A stretch of 64,000 nucleotides of DNA from Bacteroidota bacterium (GCA_018816945.1 JAHIVC010000062.1:1-64000); one strand, 5' to 3'; positions 18,192 through 27,352 are shown, counted from the first letter of the stretch. A program made the numbers and translations. The notes: generated by a model not told the origin, from the sequence alone.

Positions 18192-19358
18192 ATGTCAATC
18201 AAACAATTTTCGCTAAAAAACTTATCTTTGATCAAGAATATGAAAAATTCCTTAACCCCTATTTTCGTATCTCAACCTTCTTTGCCTGACTTAGAAGAAC
18301 TTCTTCCATATCTAGAAGAGATATGGAAGAGTAAACGATTAACAAATTTTGGTCCGTTTCATAAGCAATTTGAAACTGAGCTAGCAAAATTTTTAGGTGT
18401 TCCGTACATCTCAATTTTTACAAATGGAACATTAGCCTTGTTGACAGCATTGAAAGCACTAGACATCAAAGGAGAAGTCATTACAACTCCTTACAGTTTT
18501 GTTGCAACAACACATAGTTTAAGATGGAACAACATAAAGCCTGTTTTCATCGATATTGAATCTGATTATTGCACTATGGATCCTGAAAAAATTGAAGCCG
18601 CAATAACCTCAGAAACAACAGCCATACTTCCAGTACATGTTTATGGCAACCCGTGCAAAGTGGAACAAATTAAAGAGATTGCTGCTAAATACGGATTAAA
18701 GGTTATATATGATGCTGCGCATGCCTTTGGTGTAAATTACAAAGGGCAAAGCATCTGCAATTTTGGCGATCTTTCAATATTAAGCTTCCATGCAACCAAG
18801 GTATTTAATACTTTTGAGGGTGGAGCTATCGTTTGTCATGATGCCCAGACTAAAGTGAGAATTGACCACTTAACAAATTTTGGGTTTAAAGACGAAACAA
18901 CAGTAATTGCTACTGGAATTAATTCAAAAATGAATGAAATACAGGCAGCGATCGGTATATTGCAACTAAAAAAACACAAAGATAATATTTTACAACGAAA
19001 AATAATTTCTGAAAACTATCGAAAAAAACTGAAACAATGCAAAGGAATTTCAACCTTAGCCCAACCTACTGATACCATAAGTAATTATGCATATTTTCCA
19101 ATTTTTATAAATGAAAAAGATTATGGAATATCTCGCGACGCTCTTTACGAAAAATTAAAACAAAATGGGATATTTGGCAGGCGCTATTTCTATCCTTTAA
19201 TAAGTAATTTTCCAATTTATAACGATTTAGATTCTTCAAAACCTGAAAATTTGAAGGTGGCTACCCTAAAGGCTGACTCTGTTATATGCTTACCAATCTT
19301 CCCCTTAATGAAACCTGAAAGTTTTGATAGAATTATTCGTACTATTATTGAACATTAG
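18192..19358 (+). CDS. DegT/DnrJ/EryC1/StrS PLP-dependent sugar aminotransferase
   Basis: The 388 residues match the DegT family, which transaminates nucleotide-linked keto-sugars. PLP contacts are visible: TNGTLALLTAL (~78-88), the aspartate of YDAAHAFG (173-180), and the Schiff-base lysine K203 in SFHATKVFNTFEGG. The first ~16 residues are atypical, so translation may begin at Met17 (18240). It heads a rightward block with a NeuD-type acyltransferase and a BKACE-type enzyme. This suggests synthesis of an N-acylated amino sugar. No matching nucleotide-sugar dehydratase lies beside it; the Gmd product, a 4-keto sugar, is one possible substrate and would give a perosamine-like sugar. Confidence 0.9.
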   Translation: MSIKQFSLKNLSLIKNMKNSLTPIFVSQPSLPDLEELLPYLEEIWKSKRLTNFGPFHKQFETELAKFLGVPYISIFTNGTLALLTALKALDIKGEVITTPYSFVATTHSLRWNNIKPVFIDIESDYCTMDPEKIEAAITSETTAILPVHVYGNPCKVEQIKEIAAKYGLKVIYDAAHAFGVNYKGQSICNFGDLSILSFHATKVFNTFEGGAIVCHDAQTKVRIDHLTNFGFKDETTVIATGINSKMNEIQAAIGILQLKKHKDNILQRKIISENYRKKLKQCKGISTLAQPTDTISNYAYFPIFINEKDYGISRDALYEKLKQNGIFGRRYFYPLISNFPIYNDLDSSKPENLKVATLKADSVICLPIFPLMKPESFDRIIRTIIEH

Positions 19359-19446
19359 ATGATGAAATCACAGATAAAGAACTGCTATATGCCTGTTTTT
19401 TTTTATAATGTTATGTATGAATAAAGATGATTTAACCTGATAAAAT

Positions 19447-20079
19447 ATGGACTCAAATAAAATTATTGTAATAGGAGCTGGTTTATATTCGGAGGAAATA
19501 ACTGATCTGATCCAAACATCATTCACTGGCGAGATTATGGCTTTCATAGAAGGTGTTAATCGAGAAAATTGTGGTGTAAATGAAAATGGGGTACCAGTTA
19601 TATGGATTGATGAGATGAATGATTTAAATTTGTCACATAAATGTATCTGTGCGATCGGCTCACCTAAGCGAAAAAATTTAATCGAGCTTGTTAAATTAAA
19701 AGGTTTTGGTTTTACTTCATTAATCCATCCGTCTGCTCAAATATTTCCTTCAGCATTTATATCGATGGGTTCAATAATTGGAGCTGGTACCGTGATTTCG
19801 ACAAAAACTAAGATTGGAGAGCATGTGATCATAAACAGAGGATGCCTTATCGGTCACCATGTTTGCATTGAAAACTATGTTACTCTTTCTCCGGGAGTAA
19901 ATATTGCAGGTAAAGTTACGATTAAAGAATGTGCATATATAGGGATGGGAGCTATCATACTGGATGGAATATCCATAGGAGCAAATTCTGTAATCGGTGC
20001 TGGCGCATTAGTCACAAAAGAAGTACCCGATAATGTTCAGGTGATGGGGATTCCGGCAAGAATTACCAAAATATTTTAA
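19447..20079 (+). CDS. Sugar acyltransferase, NeuD/PglD family
   Basis: A 210-residue enzyme with a Rossmann-like N-terminus (KIIVIGAGLYSEEI) that binds the nucleotide sugar, and a left-handed beta-helix of hexapeptide repeats from ~95 to 195 (for example IGAGTVIST, INRGCLIGH, IGMGAIILDG, IGAGALVTK) that binds the acyl-CoA. The likely catalytic histidine is in GHHVCIEN (~136-143). Family members acylate the amino group made by a DegT aminotransferase, exactly the gene upstream (88 bp gap). The acyl group could be acetyl or, given the next gene, something less common. Confidence 0.9.
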   Translation: MDSNKIIVIGAGLYSEEITDLIQTSFTGEIMAFIEGVNRENCGVNENGVPVIWIDEMNDLNLSHKCICAIGSPKRKNLIELVKLKGFGFTSLIHPSAQIFPSAFISMGSIIGAGTVISTKTKIGEHVIINRGCLIGHHVCIENYVTLSPGVNIAGKVTIKECAYIGMGAIILDGISIGANSVIGAGALVTKEVPDNVQVMGIPARITKIF

Positions 20080-20107
20080 TTTTATAAACAGTAACTTTAT
20101 ATTAACT

Positions 20108-20977
20108 ATGAACCTTATTATCAACTTCACACCCACTGGAATGATTCCTACCAAGGAATTAACCCCACATGTACCAATTTCTGTCACAGAAATTATCGAA
20201 AATGTACACGAGGCTATTGAAATAGGAATCTCAATGGTTCATTTGCATGCAAGAGATGAAAAAACAGGAGAACCTACCTATAAAAAAAAGGTGTATGGAA
20301 AGATTATTGAAGGCATTAGAAAATATTCTAAAGAACTAGTCATATGCGTATCTCTAAGTGGCAGGGGAATTAAAGAATTTGTTCATCGTGCTTCTCCCCT
20401 GCAATTGGAAAACGATTTAAAACCTGATATGGGAAGTCTTACACTCAGCTCCCTGAATTTTAATAGTATGGAGAGTATGAATTCCCCAGAGATGATCAAG
20501 AAATTGGCTGAGGAAATGAAAAATAAAGGAATATTAGCTGAACTGGAGGCTTTTGATGCAGGTATGATCAATTACGCAAAATACCTGGAAAGAAAGGGTT
20601 TACTTCAACCTCCTCATTATTTTAACCTATTATTAGGTAATATTGCTTGTGCACAAGCAGATTTGCTTCATGCAGGCCTCATGGTACGTGATTTACCCAA
20701 AGGTTCGGTTTGGAGTTTTGGAGGAATTGGTGACACTCAGTTAATGATGAACTCTCTTGCTGTTGCTTCGGGTGGTGGAGTTAGAGTAGGATTGGAAGAC
20801 AATATTTTTTATGATATTAAACGAACTCGTCTTGCAAAAAACAGCGAATTAATTAATCGGATTCATACCCTGGCAGAAGCCAATGAAAGAAAGATAATGC
20901 AACCATCAGAACTTAGGAAAATCTTGGGTCTGAATCCTGGATTTGGATTCTATGGAAAAGATTTTAGTCGAAGTTAA
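20108..20977 (+). CDS. BKACE (DUF849) beta-keto acid cleavage family enzyme
   Basis: The 289 residues match the BKACE family of TIM-barrel zinc enzymes that exchange acetyl-CoA with beta-keto acids. The metal-binding HLHARD is at 45-50, the FTPTG start at 7-11, and SFGGIGDTQLMMN and the GGGVRVGLEDN loop near the C-terminus are typical. Its place 28 bp after an acyltransferase gene and beside a GT2 gene is unusual for a catabolic enzyme. It may supply an unusual acyl-CoA or keto-acid precursor for the sugar decoration; that is inference. The length (289) is normal for the family. Confidence 0.9.
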   Translation: MNLIINFTPTGMIPTKELTPHVPISVTEIIENVHEAIEIGISMVHLHARDEKTGEPTYKKKVYGKIIEGIRKYSKELVICVSLSGRGIKEFVHRASPLQLENDLKPDMGSLTLSSLNFNSMESMNSPEMIKKLAEEMKNKGILAELEAFDAGMINYAKYLERKGLLQPPHYFNLLLGNIACAQADLLHAGLMVRDLPKGSVWSFGGIGDTQLMMNSLAVASGGGVRVGLEDNIFYDIKRTRLAKNSELINRIHTLAEANERKIMQPSELRKILGLNPGFGFYGKDFSRS

Positions 20978-21046
20978 TTAAAGGTAATATTGGCATCAAG
21001 TATTATCAAAGTATGACTCAGTAATATTTTAAATATTCAAATTAAT

Positions 21047-22093
21047 ATGCATACGAAATTTCCCAAAATAAGTATTATAGTCCCGGTATATAATAGTGAA
21101 AATTTTATTGCAAAGTGCATTCATTCAATCTTAAATCAAAGCTTTAAAGAAATTGAAGTTATTGCCATAAACGATTGCTCAACCGATCAATCACAGAAGA
21201 TTCTGGAAGATTTGGCAGCTAAAGATAATCGACTTAGAATAATTAATAACAAAACCAACATTGGAGGTGGAGGTTCAAGAAACATAGGAATTAGTTCAGC
21301 TAAAGGGACTTACCTTATGTTTGTAGATCATGATGATTGGCTAAATCTAGATGCCTGTGAAGTATTATATAATATTGCTTATTCGAACGATTTAGACATC
21401 TTAGAGGCCACACATATTCACGACTCAAAAAGTTCTGGCATAAATACAAGAACCCTTGAAAAGCAAATAGAAACTCCAAAGGTGTATTCAGGTGCTGAAT
21501 ATATTAGTAAATATCCTTTTAACCCAATCATTTGGAACCGTATTTGGAAAAGAGCATTTATGATTGAGAATCAAATTTACTGTCTCTCTGGGAATCAATT
21601 CAGCGACAGCACATTGTCAATACAAGGCTTGATATATGCCAAAAGGATTTCTAAAATTGAATTCCCATTTTATCATTATTTTAAAGGGAACAAGTTCTCT
21701 GTCATGAATAAACCAATAAACGATGAATCATTAATAGACAAATTAATTTTATCTGACTTCTATCTTAACCTATATCGCGACAATGACTCTTCGGAATTAG
21801 ATGGTCCAATAAGAAAAGTTATATCAGGACGAATACAGACTCATTTAAGTTATTTAAGAAGATATCAAGGGAAGAATAAAGACCTTCAAGAAAAATATAT
21901 CGCAAAAATGGAAGAGTTCATTAGAATAGGTCAGCCCTATTTTATGACATTAAAGCAAATTCCATACCTTAAAAAATTATTAATATATCTCTCTCCCTCC
22001 ACTTATATTACTGTTTTTCGATTCATTGACAAAATTAAGAGTCGACTGAATAAAGTAGTGTTGAAAAAGCATATTAAAACAGTGCAATATTGA
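21047..22093 (+). CDS. Glycosyltransferase family 2
   Basis: A 348-residue GT2 enzyme with the start ISIIVPVYNSENF, the nucleotide-binding INDCSTD (41-47), the NIGGGGSRNIG glycine-rich block (~71-81) and the metal site VDHDDW (93-98). The C-terminal ~120 residues are basic and helical, ending in a region that may touch the membrane. It likely transfers the amino sugar made by the three preceding genes. Decayed GT2 sequence at 23868-24160 has a very similar IGAGTLRN...VNSDDW block, so this locus has held at least two related GT2 genes. Confidence 0.93.
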   Translation: MHTKFPKISIIVPVYNSENFIAKCIHSILNQSFKEIEVIAINDCSTDQSQKILEDLAAKDNRLRIINNKTNIGGGGSRNIGISSAKGTYLMFVDHDDWLNLDACEVLYNIAYSNDLDILEATHIHDSKSSGINTRTLEKQIETPKVYSGAEYISKYPFNPIIWNRIWKRAFMIENQIYCLSGNQFSDSTLSIQGLIYAKRISKIEFPFYHYFKGNKFSVMNKPINDESLIDKLILSDFYLNLYRDNDSSELDGPIRKVISGRIQTHLSYLRRYQGKNKDLQEKYIAKMEEFIRIGQPYFMTLKQIPYLKKLLIYLSPSTYITVFRFIDKIKSRLNKVVLKKHIKTVQY

Positions 22094-22094
22094 T

Positions 22095-22208
22095 ATGAAA
22101 CAATTTATAAAAAATCAGTTGCAAAAATATTTTCCTACTCTTTCCCATAAGAATATATTCCTTTATTTTCGAAAAATGAAATACGCATTATCGCAAGTAC
22201 ATTGTTGA
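22095..22208 (+). other. 37-codon frame, probably a truncated gene start
   Basis: A frame starting 1 bp after the GT2 stop encodes MKQFIKNQLQKYFP... and stops after 37 codons. The start is well placed for translational coupling, and its composition resembles the first residues of FkbM-type methyltransferases or glycosyltransferases. Probably what is left of the next gene of the block; a true small protein is less likely. Confidence 0.3.
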
Positions 22209-22264
22209 TCAAGAATTTTCAAATCTTAACTTTAAGACCATAAATTTACTTTAACAATCATTGC

Positions 22265-22470
22265 AGAGAATGAAACTCCCCGCCGCAGAGTAGCGGGGTA
22301 TCAATTGGAATAGTATTTAATTTTTTCGCCACAAGCCCGCCTGCGGCCGGCAGGTGGCGGAGTACCAGCCTGCCGGCTGGCAGGTTAGTCTCATTCATCC
22401 CGATACGCTGCACTTTCGGGATTCGTTCAGCTTAGAATTTTTATAGCGCTCGCACTTATAAAAATTTAGT
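22265..22470. repeat. Composite GC-rich hairpin element
   Basis: In the 355-bp gap between convergent genes lies a run of hairpins in otherwise AT-rich DNA: CCCCGC (22278-22283) with GCGGGG (22293-22298); CGCCA (22327-22331) with TGGCG (22355-22359) enclosing CCTGC/GCAGG; CCAGCC (22365-22370) with GGCTGG (22375-22380); TCCCGA (22398-22403) with TCGGGA (22416-22421); and AATTTTTATA (22436-22445) with TATAAAAATT (22457-22466). It resembles REP- or MITE-like intergenic elements. It may also stop transcription from both sides. The flanks 22209-22264 and 22471-22563 show nothing further. Confidence 0.7.
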
Positions 22471-22563
22471 TTCACGAATAAATGAATAATAGATCCTCTT
22501 CAAAGAAATTATTCGGTCTTAAGCCTAAAAAACCAGATTGAAGACTTACAAGATTAAAACTTT

Positions 22564-23856
22564 TTATTCGTGTAAATTTCGAGACTCTTTCAAAAACTCA
22601 TTATACAATTCTTCAATATAAATACTTGCCGGACGAAAATACTTAATTAACTTATCTTGACTTTCTTCTCCTTTCAATTTGAGAACCCATTTATATATTT
22701 GCATATAAACAAAAAATATTTTAGCAATAATTAGGTTATTACCTTCACAAAAATCACATTTGTTAATATATAATTTCAATATTTCATCAAAGCTAAAAGC
22801 AAAATTCCAAAAATAGTTATTCATATCCCAACCTCTAAGCGCAACGCCATATGCCCCCCAATCTATCACCCATTTCTTATCACTTTCATATTCTGAAATA
22901 ATATTACTCTTGTGAAAATCATTATGACAAAAAGAATAATGGATTTCCGGAATTATATTTCTATATAGTTTTTTTGAAATTATTATTCTCTCAAGATTCT
23001 TAATTATTTCAAGCAATTCGTTATGGTCATTCTTGGACTTATTTAACAAGTATTTCATCTCAGAGAAAATATGCTCATTCATCATTCTAGTATGTAATTC
23101 GCCAGCTGCGAGCCGCTGAGTATCTAAACTTGAGCCAAATATTTCAATTAAAGGAAGAGCTTCATTGTAACTTATAGTTTCAATTATGCTGTTAATTTTT
23201 AAAATTTCTGAAATATCATTGATAGAAGATATTTTCCCTTCGATCATTTTAACTGTTAATAATGAATATTTTGAATCTACTTTTTCTATAGAATTTAAAA
23301 AATTAGGGCAAATTGTTTTCAATTTTGGATATTTTTCATAAATATTCAGATAAAAATATATCCCTTTATTTATTGATCTCATTCTCCCAGAACTATCCAT
23401 TATTTTAGTTATATAGTTATATGAAGAACCATTAGCAGACTCTTTATTGTGCAATATAAAACCAAAATTAGTATTCCCACCAAAGTATTTAAAACCCGAG
23501 TCATATCCACAATTAGCAGGTAGCCCTATTCTCGATAACTGAATTAATCTATTTGTATCCGAATTCAAAAACAATACAAGTGCTTTTTTCATTAAAACTT
23601 CAGCATATTCATGATTTCCGGAACGATGTGCTAAAAAAGCATTTTTTTTAGTTAAATAAATATCGTCCTTATATTTAATTAATTCTTTTTTACCAATTTC
23701 GAATGCTTTTTCATAATTACCTGCAGAAATTTGTCTATCATAATTATAAATGTTGTTATGAAATAATTTTAACCGTAATCGATTCAAACGTCTTTTGATA
23801 ATTTCTAAGAAGTATCCTTTTTGAATACTTCTTCTAATTTTATAATAACTAAACAT
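22564..23856 (-). CDS. APH/choline-kinase-fold phosphotransferase with helical N-terminus
   Basis: A 430-residue protein. Residues ~35-110 look like short helical repeats (TPR-like: AGNYEKAFEIGKKEL, SGNHEYAEVLMKKAL). Residues ~125-400 look like an aminoglycoside phosphotransferase/choline-kinase fold: a possible ATP-binding lysine in YITKIMD (~K151), the catalytic loop HNDFHKSN (311-318) and the metal-binding aspartate in VIDWGAYG (330-337). It may phosphorylate a sugar or a glycan substituent in the cytosol. A gap with a decayed GT2 gene lies upstream. The substrate cannot be predicted, and a role in phosphocholine or phosphoethanolamine decoration is only one possibility. Confidence 0.72.
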   Translation of the reverse strand: MFSYYKIRRSIQKGYFLEIIKRRLNRLRLKLFHNNIYNYDRQISAGNYEKAFEIGKKELIKYKDDIYLTKKNAFLAHRSGNHEYAEVLMKKALVLFLNSDTNRLIQLSRIGLPANCGYDSGFKYFGGNTNFGFILHNKESANGSSYNYITKIMDSSGRMRSINKGIYFYLNIYEKYPKLKTICPNFLNSIEKVDSKYSLLTVKMIEGKISSINDISEILKINSIIETISYNEALPLIEIFGSSLDTQRLAAGELHTRMMNEHIFSEMKYLLNKSKNDHNELLEIIKNLERIIISKKLYRNIIPEIHYSFCHNDFHKSNIISEYESDKKWVIDWGAYGVALRGWDMNNYFWNFAFSFDEILKLYINKCDFCEGNNLIIAKIFFVYMQIYKWVLKLKGEESQDKLIKYFRPASIYIEELYNEFLKESRNLHE

Positions 23857-23867
23857 ATTTGCTTAAA

Positions 23868-24160
23868 AATTTCTATTTATCCAATCATCGCTGTTCACAA
23901 ACATTATATATTTGCCAGTAGCCAATTCAACACATTAATTCCGAAGAGTTCCAGCTCCAATATTTTTTCATTTTGAATAATAACAAATTGATCATTCTTT
24001 TCCAAATATTGTTGAATAATTTCTACAGAATTATCGGTTGAGTAATCATCAAAAACCAATTTTTGATCTCACTTAATGTTTGATTTATTAAAGAATCAAG
24101 ACAGCGATATTAATATTTTACTCTATTATAAACGGGTATAGCTAATGAAATTTTGGCTCG
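23868..24160 (-). pseudogene. Decayed glycosyltransferase family 2 gene
   Basis: Leftward, three frames in turn read as a GT2 N-terminus: AKISLAIPVYN, then after one stop CLDSLINQTLSEIK, then after a frameshift LVFDDYSTDNSVEIIQQYL, and after another shift IGAGTLRN, a stop, and ATGKYIMFVNSDDWIN. All hallmark GT2 motifs are in the right order, but two frameshifts and two stops break it, and the rest of the gene is missing. It fills most of the 352-bp gap between the kinase-like gene and the GT-B gene. Confidence 0.85.
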
Positions 24161-24208
24161 CTCATAAACTCTTAATTTTGTATTCTCATTTGAATCTTCG
24201 AATACAGA

Positions 24209-25393
24209 TTAATCCCGTAAAATATGTTGCAGACTGTTCCAGGTTTTTTTTGCAACAAAGTCAAATCTAAACTCATCTATTATTGATGACATAACATGTG
24301 ATTGGAATTCTCTATCGTTTATCCAACTAATTAAAATCTCGGTTAAATTATTCTCATCTTTATAACTTTGGATATATGATTTTAAGGAATCCTCAATTGG
24401 GTAAAAGCTAGGAATTAATGCGGGTTTTTTATAAATAATCATATCATTTACCCCTCCGGATATTTTTGAAAAGCCATACAATTCTTTATAAAGTTTATAT
24501 CGTGTTTCTCTTACTGTCGGGATAATAAAGAAATCTGCCTGCTCAGCTATATCATTAAATATGCTTTGATCAATAAACTTTCTAAATGTTCTGATCCTTA
24601 AAAAATCCGTTTCTAATTGTTTATACTTTTTTATCATTCCCAACCCATACAATCCTGCTGGTTTACCTAACAAACATAGTTCAACCTTTATATTAAGCAG
24701 CGGAGCTATGTTTTTAAATGCATTTAAGACCTCTTGGTAATTTCTTCTTCTTTTATCAATGATCCCTGTAATTACAATTCTAATTACTGATATAGGCGAT
24801 TTCCTAGCTGCTCTTTCACTTTGATATATATATGGAATTGATGATAATAATTTGTCAGGTGTCGTATATTTCTGATTAAGGACAAATTCTTTAACCACTT
24901 TATTAGGTAATAGAAAATAGTCAACCTTATTTTTTACAAATCTTGATCTGTAAACTATTTCACCCTTTAAAATTCCTCGGTGGATTAAATAAGACATGTC
25001 CTTCCATATATAAAAAATAGAAAGTTTTGGATTAATACTTCTCCTTGCATTAAAATATGCATTGGCATTATGTATCCTTAAAATTACAATTGCTTTAAAA
25101 TCAAAATTCGAAAACAATTTAAAATTTGAGGCAAGCGTATTAAAAAGAATGAATTGAGATTCATTAAGAACGTCAATATTATCAAGTATTAATTTCTTTA
25201 CATCACGATGACTGTCAACTTTGTAAACTATTAAATCTTCCCAATTATCAGATTTACTAATTTCAGCCCAAATATTTGAACTTGTAAAAAGACTTATATT
25301 AAAAGGAAGTGTTCGCAGTACTAATAATGAGTTTATCAATACTTCTGTATGATAATCAAATTCAACAATCGAAATATTTTTTCGAATTTCCAT
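24209..25393 (-). CDS. Putative GT-B glycosyltransferase
   Basis: About 394 residues, starting at an ATG two codons after an in-frame GTG (25399). It lacks sharp motifs but has the two-domain layout of GT1/GT4-type enzymes. The N-terminal half has alternating strands and helices. The C-terminal half has an IRIVITGIIDKRRRNY segment near residue 205, LCLLGKPAG near 240, and a late KISGGVNDMIIYKKPALIP region (~330) in the position of the GT-B donor site. It likely adds a sugar in the same glycan pathway. It lies downstream of a truncated GT4 start and upstream of a decayed GT2 gene. Confidence 0.65.
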   Translation of the reverse strand: MEIRKNISIVEFDYHTEVLINSLLVLRTLPFNISLFTSSNIWAEISKSDNWEDLIVYKVDSHRDVKKLILDNIDVLNESQFILFNTLASNFKLFSNFDFKAIVILRIHNANAYFNARRSINPKLSIFYIWKDMSYLIHRGILKGEIVYRSRFVKNKVDYFLLPNKVVKEFVLNQKYTTPDKLLSSIPYIYQSERAARKSPISVIRIVITGIIDKRRRNYQEVLNAFKNIAPLLNIKVELCLLGKPAGLYGLGMIKKYKQLETDFLRIRTFRKFIDQSIFNDIAEQADFFIIPTVRETRYKLYKELYGFSKISGGVNDMIIYKKPALIPSFYPIEDSLKSYIQSYKDENNLTEILISWINDREFQSHVMSSIIDEFRFDFVAKKTWNSLQHILRD

Positions 25394-25476
25394 TAACACA
25401 GTTGGGTTTATACTCTTAGTTCATTTTATGTGTTCTAGTTTTTTATACCAAAAGTAATCACATAGTTCGGTTAGGC

Positions 25477-25626
25477 TTAATTCTTCGCATGACAGATTAT
25501 TTGTACATTATGATATTTGCTCCATTCCTTAATGAAATAGTGCAGCGCAAACGAATTTTTTGAATCTGCAGAAACCGGGTATAATTGGGAAATAAATAAA
25601 ATGTTTAGTTTAGTATTTCTATCCAT
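25477..25626 (-). pseudogene. Truncated GT4 glycosyltransferase start
   Basis: From an ATG at 25626, overlapping the stop of the upstream GT4 gene by 8 bp, a frame encodes 49 residues (KLNILFISQLYPVSADSKN..., then HYFIKEWSKYHNVQII) and then stops. This is the usual N-terminal strand and loop of a GT4 enzyme, normally followed by ~300 more residues that are absent. The coupling-type overlap suggests it was once a full operon member. The 77 bp that follow show no recognisable continuation. Confidence 0.65.
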
Positions 25627-26935
25627 TCCGAATAACATTGTTATCAATAAGTTCAACCAGTTTTTCAGTAAGTTCTGCACGCGAAAACTTACCTAGATTA
25701 AGTATTTCGTATTTTGAATTTAATTTCCACTTTCTATGAATTTCAATTAACGCATTCTTAATATTTTCTTTGTCGTCGAATGCACATATTATCCCTGATC
25801 CCAATTCTTTAATTATTCCAGCGGCATCAGAATTGTTGGGCCCAATAGCTAAGATAGGTTTCTTGGCAGCCAAATACTCAAAAAACTTTCCAGGGATATG
25901 CCCTTGAGAATTTTTAGTATTATTAAGTAAGAGCAAGAAACAGGAAGACTCATTATAATGCTGAATAACCTCATTATGTGAAACATATCCACATAGTTCA
26001 GTTTTATTTAAAATATTTGGGAATTCAGATAAAATATTTTTAAGTCCATTATCAGAAATTCCGAATATCTTAATCTTCAAATCATTATTAAAGTCTGCAT
26101 TTTCTAAACAAACTTCTTCCAGCGCCTTCCACAATGGTAAAGGATTTCGATAGGTATTTAGCAGTCCTGTATATGTAATTATAAATTTCTTAGGAATAGT
26201 TTCACAGGAAGAAGCAAAATCTTTATGATCATAGCCATTTGCTAGGAACTTAATTGGCGTATTGGTAAATTTTTGTAAGTTCTCAACCCAAGTTGGCGAT
26301 ACAGTAATCACTATGTCGGCTAAATCCAGTACACGCTTTTCAAGTGTCCTTTGGCGGGCTCTAGCCAGTTTCGAAGGATAGAAATTATTTAACAGATCAA
26401 ATTCGGACCAAGGGTCCCGAAAGTCAGCAAGCCAAAAAATATCCGGAAATTCTTTTTTCAAACCTTTTCCGATAAGATGAACACTATGAGGAGGCCCAGT
26501 TGTAACAATTACCGATGGTTTAATGATCATTATATGTTTTTTCAATCTCCGAATAGAGGGTCTTACCCAAAATAAACGTGGATCGGGAATGAGAAAATTT
26601 CCTCTGATCCAAAGTGATATTTTTTCCATTAATGATCTTGGACCATCATCGAATAAGATACCCGAGTTTACTTTCTCCTCCTTTTTTCTGCCGGTTAGTT
26701 TTTTGAAAATATGATAGGGCTCCCATATGGGTAAGCGAATAATTTCTGCATCCCGAGGCACATCGGCTAAAAGTGTATCATCAATTACAGGATATTCGGG
26801 ATTTTCCGGAACTGCCACAAAAGTGTTCCAGCCATATGAAGGCAAATATTTAACGAATTTAAGCCACCTTTGCACTCCTCCACCTCCGCATGGAGGCCAA
26901 TAATAAGTAATAATTAGGATTTTTTTATTTTTCAT
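25619..26935 (-). CDS. Glycosyltransferase family 4
   Basis: A 438-residue GT-B enzyme. The N-terminus has ITYYWPPCGGGGVQRW (~9-24), a glycine-rich acceptor loop common in Bacteroidota GT4 proteins. Further on come WLADFRDPW (~190-198), FLANGYDH (~250-257), ITYTGLLNTYRNP at the start of the C-terminal domain (~271-283) and the GKFFEYLAAKKPILA donor site (~368-382). It likely transfers a sugar on the cytosolic face of the membrane. It is the first gene of the last leftward glycan block, next to DUF4834 and rpmH, which appear to mark the locus border. Confidence 0.92.
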   Translation of the reverse strand: MKNKKILIITYYWPPCGGGGVQRWLKFVKYLPSYGWNTFVAVPENPEYPVIDDTLLADVPRDAEIIRLPIWEPYHIFKKLTGRKKEEKVNSGILFDDGPRSLMEKISLWIRGNFLIPDPRLFWVRPSIRRLKKHIMIIKPSVIVTTGPPHSVHLIGKGLKKEFPDIFWLADFRDPWSEFDLLNNFYPSKLARARQRTLEKRVLDLADIVITVSPTWVENLQKFTNTPIKFLANGYDHKDFASSCETIPKKFIITYTGLLNTYRNPLPLWKALEEVCLENADFNNDLKIKIFGISDNGLKNILSEFPNILNKTELCGYVSHNEVIQHYNESSCFLLLLNNTKNSQGHIPGKFFEYLAAKKPILAIGPNNSDAAGIIKELGSGIICAFDDKENIKNALIEIHRKWKLNSKYEILNLGKFSRAELTEKLVELIDNNVIRNG

Positions 26936-26978
26936 GAATAATCACAAAAGGTGCGTTCTTAAAAATATAAATAAAAAA

Positions 26979-27242
26979 TCAATCATTCACCTCTTCAAAA
27001 TCAACATAATCCCCAACATTATCTTTGCTTGCCTTATTGCTTTTTTTAGGCGCTGAATCTATACTAACTTCTCCTACTTTTTTAGAAGTCTTTGCATTCG
27101 AATTATTTGATTCATTTCTCATCATCTGATCATGCGCGCGCTTTATAAAAACAGAGATCAGATATGGTAAAATATATCTCCCAATGAATTTCAAGAGATA
27201 ATAAATGACGATAACAATAAAAAGAAATTTAAGAAAGCCCAT
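26979..27242 (-). CDS. DUF4834 family small membrane protein
   Basis: An 87-residue protein with one N-terminal transmembrane helix (~3-30, FLKFLFIVIVIYYLLKFI) followed by a polar, lysine- and serine-rich tail ending in an acidic stretch (DYVDFEEVND). This matches DUF4834, a family known only from Bacteroidota. The function is unknown. It lies 43 bp from the GT4 gene and downstream of rpmH, with the rpmH terminator between, so it probably has its own promoter. Confidence 0.8.
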   Translation of the reverse strand: MGFLKFLFIVIVIYYLLKFIGRYILPYLISVFIKRAHDQMMRNESNNSNAKTSKKVGEVSIDSAPKKSNKASKDNVGDYVDFEEVND

Positions 27243-27352
27243 TCATAATTATTTAAAGAAATAACTGAATACGAAGATATTTATTTTTTTTGAGCAGATC
27301 ATAAGAAATGATATTGAATCTGCATTTTTTGAAAGATGAAAACTTGGTAAAC

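Noticed and set aside
22209-22563. Possible tRNA or other small RNA gene in the hairpin gap
   Set aside because: The hairpins do not form a cloverleaf, and no T-loop or CCA-like end was seen.
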